Shown in pieces: positions 33,390-35,906 of a stretch of 35,906 bases of DNA. The stretch spans positions 3,226 through 39,131 of the forward strand of contig DJEP01000075.1 of the NCBI GenBank assembly GCA_002431915.1, read 5' to 3'. The first letter of the stretch is position 1. Every line of letters begins with the position of its first letter. The notes under the pieces were generated by a model, which was not told the origin of the DNA, searched no databases, and saw nothing but the letters and a program-made list of their open reading frames with translations. This DNA is from Lachnospiraceae bacterium UBA5895 (lineage in GTDB: Bacteria > Bacillota > Clostridia > Lachnospirales > Lachnospiraceae). Both the position numbers and the translations under genes were made by a program.

Positions 33390-34243
33390 TGGTTGGAATG
33401 AAAGAAAAGAGAAAAATAAATTCCGTATTATTCCATGTGGTTACCTGCGGTATCGGACTGTTAATGATCTATCCGCTGCTCTGGCTGTTTGCAAGCTCAA
33501 TGAAGAGCAACGATACCATGTTCAAAAATGCGTACTCCCTGATTCCGGAAGTGTTTGACATGGCAACGAATTATAAGAGCGCCTGGGCAGGTGTTGGCGG
33601 TGTATCCTTCCTGACTTTCCTCGGCAATACGGTATTTGTAACGGTGGTTGGCATGGTGGGCTGTGTTACGGTATCTCTGTTTGCGGCTTACGCATTCACC
33701 AGAATCAAGTTCAAGGGATCCAACTTCTGGTTCTCCTGTGTTATGATCACTATGATGATTCCTTCTCAGGTCATGGTAGTGCCGCAGTACATTATCCTGA
33801 AGAAGATGCATCTGGTAGATACCAGAGTAGCACTGATTCTTCCCTGGTTCTTCGGAGCAGCATTCTTTATCTTTATGCTGGTACAATTTTTCCGTGGAAT
33901 TCCTCTGGAACTGGATGAAGCAGCAAAAATTGACGGATGCGGCAGAATTGAGATTTTGTTCCGTATTCTGGTTCCGGTAGTCAAACCGGCGATCATGACA
34001 GCATCCATCTTTGCTTTTTACTGGATCTGGCAGGACTTCTTCCAGCCGTTGATCTTCATGAGTACGACCAAGAAGTTTACGCTGTCGCTGGCATTGAATA
34101 TGTTCCTGGATCCCAGCACTTATAATAATTACGGTGGTCTGTTTGCGATGTCTGTACTGTCATTGCTTCCCACCATCATTTTCTTCATTATTTTCCAGAG
34201 ATACCTGGTAGATGGTATTGCCATGGATGGTATCAAAGGCTAA
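33389..34243 (+). CDS. Sugar ABC transporter permease (UgpE/YesQ-type)
   Basis: The second permease of the second importer, 284 residues, about six membrane segments. It begins VVTCGIGLLMIYPLLWLFAS and has the EAA loop LDEAAKIDGCGRIEILFRIL. AGGAGG lies nine bases before ATG 33389. There is no ATPase gene nearby, so it should depend on a shared MsmX-like ATPase. The 114 bases after it hold no clear terminator, and the following esterase gene may be in the same transcript. Confidence 0.93.
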   Translation: MVGMKEKRKINSVLFHVVTCGIGLLMIYPLLWLFASSMKSNDTMFKNAYSLIPEVFDMATNYKSAWAGVGGVSFLTFLGNTVFVTVVGMVGCVTVSLFAAYAFTRIKFKGSNFWFSCVMITMMIPSQVMVVPQYIILKKMHLVDTRVALILPWFFGAAFFIFMLVQFFRGIPLELDEAAKIDGCGRIEILFRILVPVVKPAIMTASIFAFYWIWQDFFQPLIFMSTTKKFTLSLALNMFLDPSTYNNYGGLFAMSVLSLLPTIIFFIIFQRYLVDGIAMDGIKG

Positions 34244-34357
34244 ACATGCTAATTTCACATATTTGATTTCTCCCTTTATCTCCCTGGCACAGAAGTTACC
34301 CACTGTACTAGGGAATTTTAAAAAAATCCTGTAAAGGTTATGAGAGGAATTACGAAA

Positions 34358-35128
34358 ATGGATATGAATCTGAAAGAAAAAATTATTGATTTGGCTGTGT
34401 TTATGGGACAGAGCAATATGGCAGGCAGAGGAAATGCAAAAGAGGCTCCCGTTGTAAAAAAAGGAATGGGATACGAATACCGCGCAATCACCGAACCGGA
34501 CAAGCTGGTTCCCCTGCAGGAGCCCTTTGGAGAAAAAGAAAATAATCCGGAAGGAGTCAATGAACCCGGCATGAAGACGGGTTCCATGGTATCGGCTTTT
34601 GTAAATACCTGCGTGCAATGGACCGGTGTGCCTATCGTCGGAGTCTCCTGTGCCAAAGGCGGTTCGGCCATTGCTGAGTGGATGCCGGGAACAGCATACT
34701 ATGAAGATGCATTGCAGCGGGTGAGAAAGTGTAAGGACTGGCTGGAAAAAAATGAATATCATGTACGGCATTCTTATATGGTGTGGTGCCAGGGATGTAC
34801 AGACGGAGATCTGAGGACACCGAAGACTATTTATGAAAAGCATACGGAAGAAATGCTGGAAAGTTTTTTAAAGGATGCCGGGTTGGAGGAATGCTTCCTC
34901 ATCCAGATCGGAAACCACAGAGATGACCCTGAATTGTATCTTCCCATGCAGCAGGCACAGGAAGAAATTGCAGCGACTAACGAAAATATTATCATGGTAA
35001 GCAAAACATTCCGGACATTCGCGGAAAAGGGATTGATGAAAGATCAGTTTCACTATTTGCAGGAAGGCTATAATATAGTAGGAAAAGAAGCGGGAGAAAA
35101 TGTAGGGAAATGCCTCAGGTCGTTATGA
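34358..35128 (+). CDS. SGNH carbohydrate esterase (sialate O-acetylesterase / CE6-like)
   Basis: About 256 residues, with the nucleophile motif FMGQSNMAGRG near the N terminus, the hallmark of the SASA/DUF303 group that includes CE6 acetylxylan esterases. Later motifs are VSCAKGGSAIAEW, VWCQGCTDGD and the closing DQFHYLQEGYNIVG with catalytic Asp/His. No signal peptide is present, so it should be cytosolic. Start 34358 has AGAGGAA eight bases upstream; ATG 34340 in the same frame is less well placed. It follows the second importer, as expected for removal of acetyl groups from imported oligosaccharides; the true substrate is unknown. Its last two codons overlap the convergent gene. Confidence 0.85.
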   Translation: MDMNLKEKIIDLAVFMGQSNMAGRGNAKEAPVVKKGMGYEYRAITEPDKLVPLQEPFGEKENNPEGVNEPGMKTGSMVSAFVNTCVQWTGVPIVGVSCAKGGSAIAEWMPGTAYYEDALQRVRKCKDWLEKNEYHVRHSYMVWCQGCTDGDLRTPKTIYEKHTEEMLESFLKDAGLEECFLIQIGNHRDDPELYLPMQQAQEEIAATNENIIMVSKTFRTFAEKGLMKDQFHYLQEGYNIVGKEAGENVGKCLRSL

Positions 35129-35143
35129 CTCTGAGGCATTTCC
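35106..35143. terminator. Hairpin at the overlap of two convergent genes
   Basis: A 13-bp perfect stem GGAAATGCCTCAG (35106-35118) with 35131-35143. Both stop codons (35126-35128 plus, 35123-35125 minus) fall in the loop, so the arms are coding sequence. T runs are absent, so termination efficiency is uncertain. Confidence 0.65.
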
Positions 35144-35755
35144 ATATAGAAAATCAATGAAATGTAAAGCATACTCGGGATGCTTGCAGCTGACCGGGAT
35201 ACAGGCGTAGACCGGAGAATAGGAAGTATAGCCATATTGCTGCCAGCCGGCACAGGAGGAAAGGTCAATGGCAACAGAGGAAAACACGACCGCATCGTCA
35301 GGCAGCTGTGTACTGTATGCAGTCAGATCCAGGAAAGCTCCTTCTTTATGGAAACGATCGAACACCTCCCGGTTGCAGATGATCAGATCGTTTTCACCTA
35401 CAGAGGAGAGCAGGATCGTAAGTTTGATTTCTGAGGAGGAAGAAGTATTGCTGCTGCTTCCGGATACATCAATGAGAACCCGGTCATGATCTGTGTGCCC
35501 GGAAAGGGTTGCCAGATAATCTTCTTCCAACTGCGAGGTACTTACTTTGGCGTTTTCCGTACTGTCGATGATGGCGATGGATAACACAGCATTTTCTCTC
35601 CATTTTCCGAAAAGCGGAAAGAGAAAGTAGAAAAAGAAAAATATGGCAAAAAGGACCAGAATTAAATGAATCTTATAATATTCCCAAATATATGGAAGTT
35701 TTTTCCCCGGAGGGAGATTTTTTATTTTTTGACATTCGGAAGTAAATGTTTTCAT
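35123..35755 (-). CDS. Membrane-anchored protein with solute-binding-like domain, function unknown
   Basis: A 210-residue protein. It has a basic cytosolic head (PPGKKLPYIWEYYKIH), one membrane segment at about residues 30-50 (ILVLFAIFFFFYFLFPLFG), and an outside domain. Parts of that domain resemble a solute-binding protein: a mid-region ENDLIICNREVFDRFHKEGA plus FLDLTAYSTQL, and an end with PVYACIPVSCKHPEYALHF plus IDFLYG. There is no lipobox; it would be tethered by the membrane helix. The family is not recognised, and the fold idea is an inference from pattern. AAGGAG lies about 12 bases before the start. A structured repeat lies just upstream on the same strand. Confidence 0.7.
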   Translation of the reverse strand: MKTFTSECQKIKNLPPGKKLPYIWEYYKIHLILVLFAIFFFFYFLFPLFGKWRENAVLSIAIIDSTENAKVSTSQLEEDYLATLSGHTDHDRVLIDVSGSSSNTSSSSEIKLTILLSSVGENDLIICNREVFDRFHKEGAFLDLTAYSTQLPDDAVVFSSVAIDLSSCAGWQQYGYTSYSPVYACIPVSCKHPEYALHFIDFLYGNASES

Positions 35756-35816
35756 GAGCAGATGATCTCCTTGAAATATTTAAAAAGCCGCTGTTTCCCT
35801 GGCTCAGATATTATTA

Positions 35817-35890
35817 TATGATGTCGGGGTCAAAAGCCCCCGACTTTGATGTCTACGGATTGTTCCGTGCTACGCACTCCCACAATCCTA
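35817..35890 (-). repeat. Structured intergenic repeat, copy B (two hairpins)
   Basis: Read on the minus strand: a nested hairpin first (outer GGATTGT/ACAATCC at 35882-35888 with 35857-35863; inner GTGC/GCAC), then GTCGGGG/CCCCGAC (35838-35844 with 35823-35829). The first part matches 5643-5682 at 38 of 40 bases. The second part matches 508-541 at 29 of 34. It is the most complete copy in the window and lies close to the right edge. Whether it follows the stop of a minus-strand gene, as the other copies do, cannot be seen. Confidence 0.85.
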
Positions 35891-35906
35891 CCCTCTATTC
35901 GCATAT

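Noticed and set aside
34160..34843. A 227-codon open frame on the minus strand
   Set aside because: It is antisense to the permease end and the GQSN esterase, has no family motif, and has an amino-acid content typical of antisense reading.
1..35906. Defence system, prophage, transposon or CRISPR array
   Set aside because: I looked for integrases, transposases, toxin-antitoxin pairs, nucleases linked to defence and regularly spaced repeats. None is present; the only repeated element is the structured intergenic repeat.

Overview
The window looks like chromosomal DNA from a gut-type Firmicute of the class Clostridia, most likely family Lachnospiraceae (Roseburia/Blautia-like). The evidence is moderate G+C, AGGAGG-type ribosome binding sites, sigma-A promoters, RF2 with a programmed frameshift, an FMN riboswitch in front of ribU, and carbohydrate loci built from SBP-permease-permease importers with YesM/YesN and AraC regulators. 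The species is not determined. I see no phage, insertion sequence, CRISPR array, tRNA or rRNA.

Left part (1-10.6 kb), housekeeping. It holds the 3' end of secA, then prfB (RF2, with the +1 frameshift at CTT-TGA-C), two small minus-strand membrane proteins (DUF975 and DUF4190-like), tex, and a minus-strand ribU gene under an FMN riboswitch and terminator. A MacB-type export operon follows (ATPase, membrane-fusion protein, permease).

Middle part (10.7-16.8 kb). A YcxB-like membrane protein precedes a compact run of genes centred on tRNA maturation: tsaE-tsaB-rimI, a small four-cysteine protein, ribonuclease Z, an unknown membrane-anchored protein, tsaD and ispD. TsaB, TsaD and TsaE are the t6A37 tRNA-modification proteins and RNase Z matures tRNA 3' ends. 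The run ends in a 28-bp perfect inverted repeat, one arm of which is ispD coding sequence.

Right part (16.8-35.1 kb), a carbohydrate/uronate locus. It has a membrane-bound YesS-like AraC regulator, an LplABC-like importer (SBP and two permeases), a CE12/YesT-like esterase, uxuB-uxuA (mannonate oxidoreductase and dehydratase), a cupin-AraC regulator, a YesM/YesN-like two-component system, a second importer (SBP and two permeases), and a GQSN-type SGNH esterase. The gene set resembles the Bacillus subtilis yes/lpl rhamnogalacturonan region plus the hexuronate branch. It has no polysaccharide lyase, glycoside hydrolase or ABC ATPase. The reading I favour is import of acetylated, uronate-containing oligosaccharides, deacetylation inside the cell, and entry of the uronate into the UxuB/UxuA route to 2-keto-3-deoxygluconate.

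The least expected structure is a repeat made of two stem-loops. It is found just after secA, just after tex, and at the right edge of the window, with base changes that keep the stems paired. Several terminators are also unusual because coding sequence forms part of the stem.
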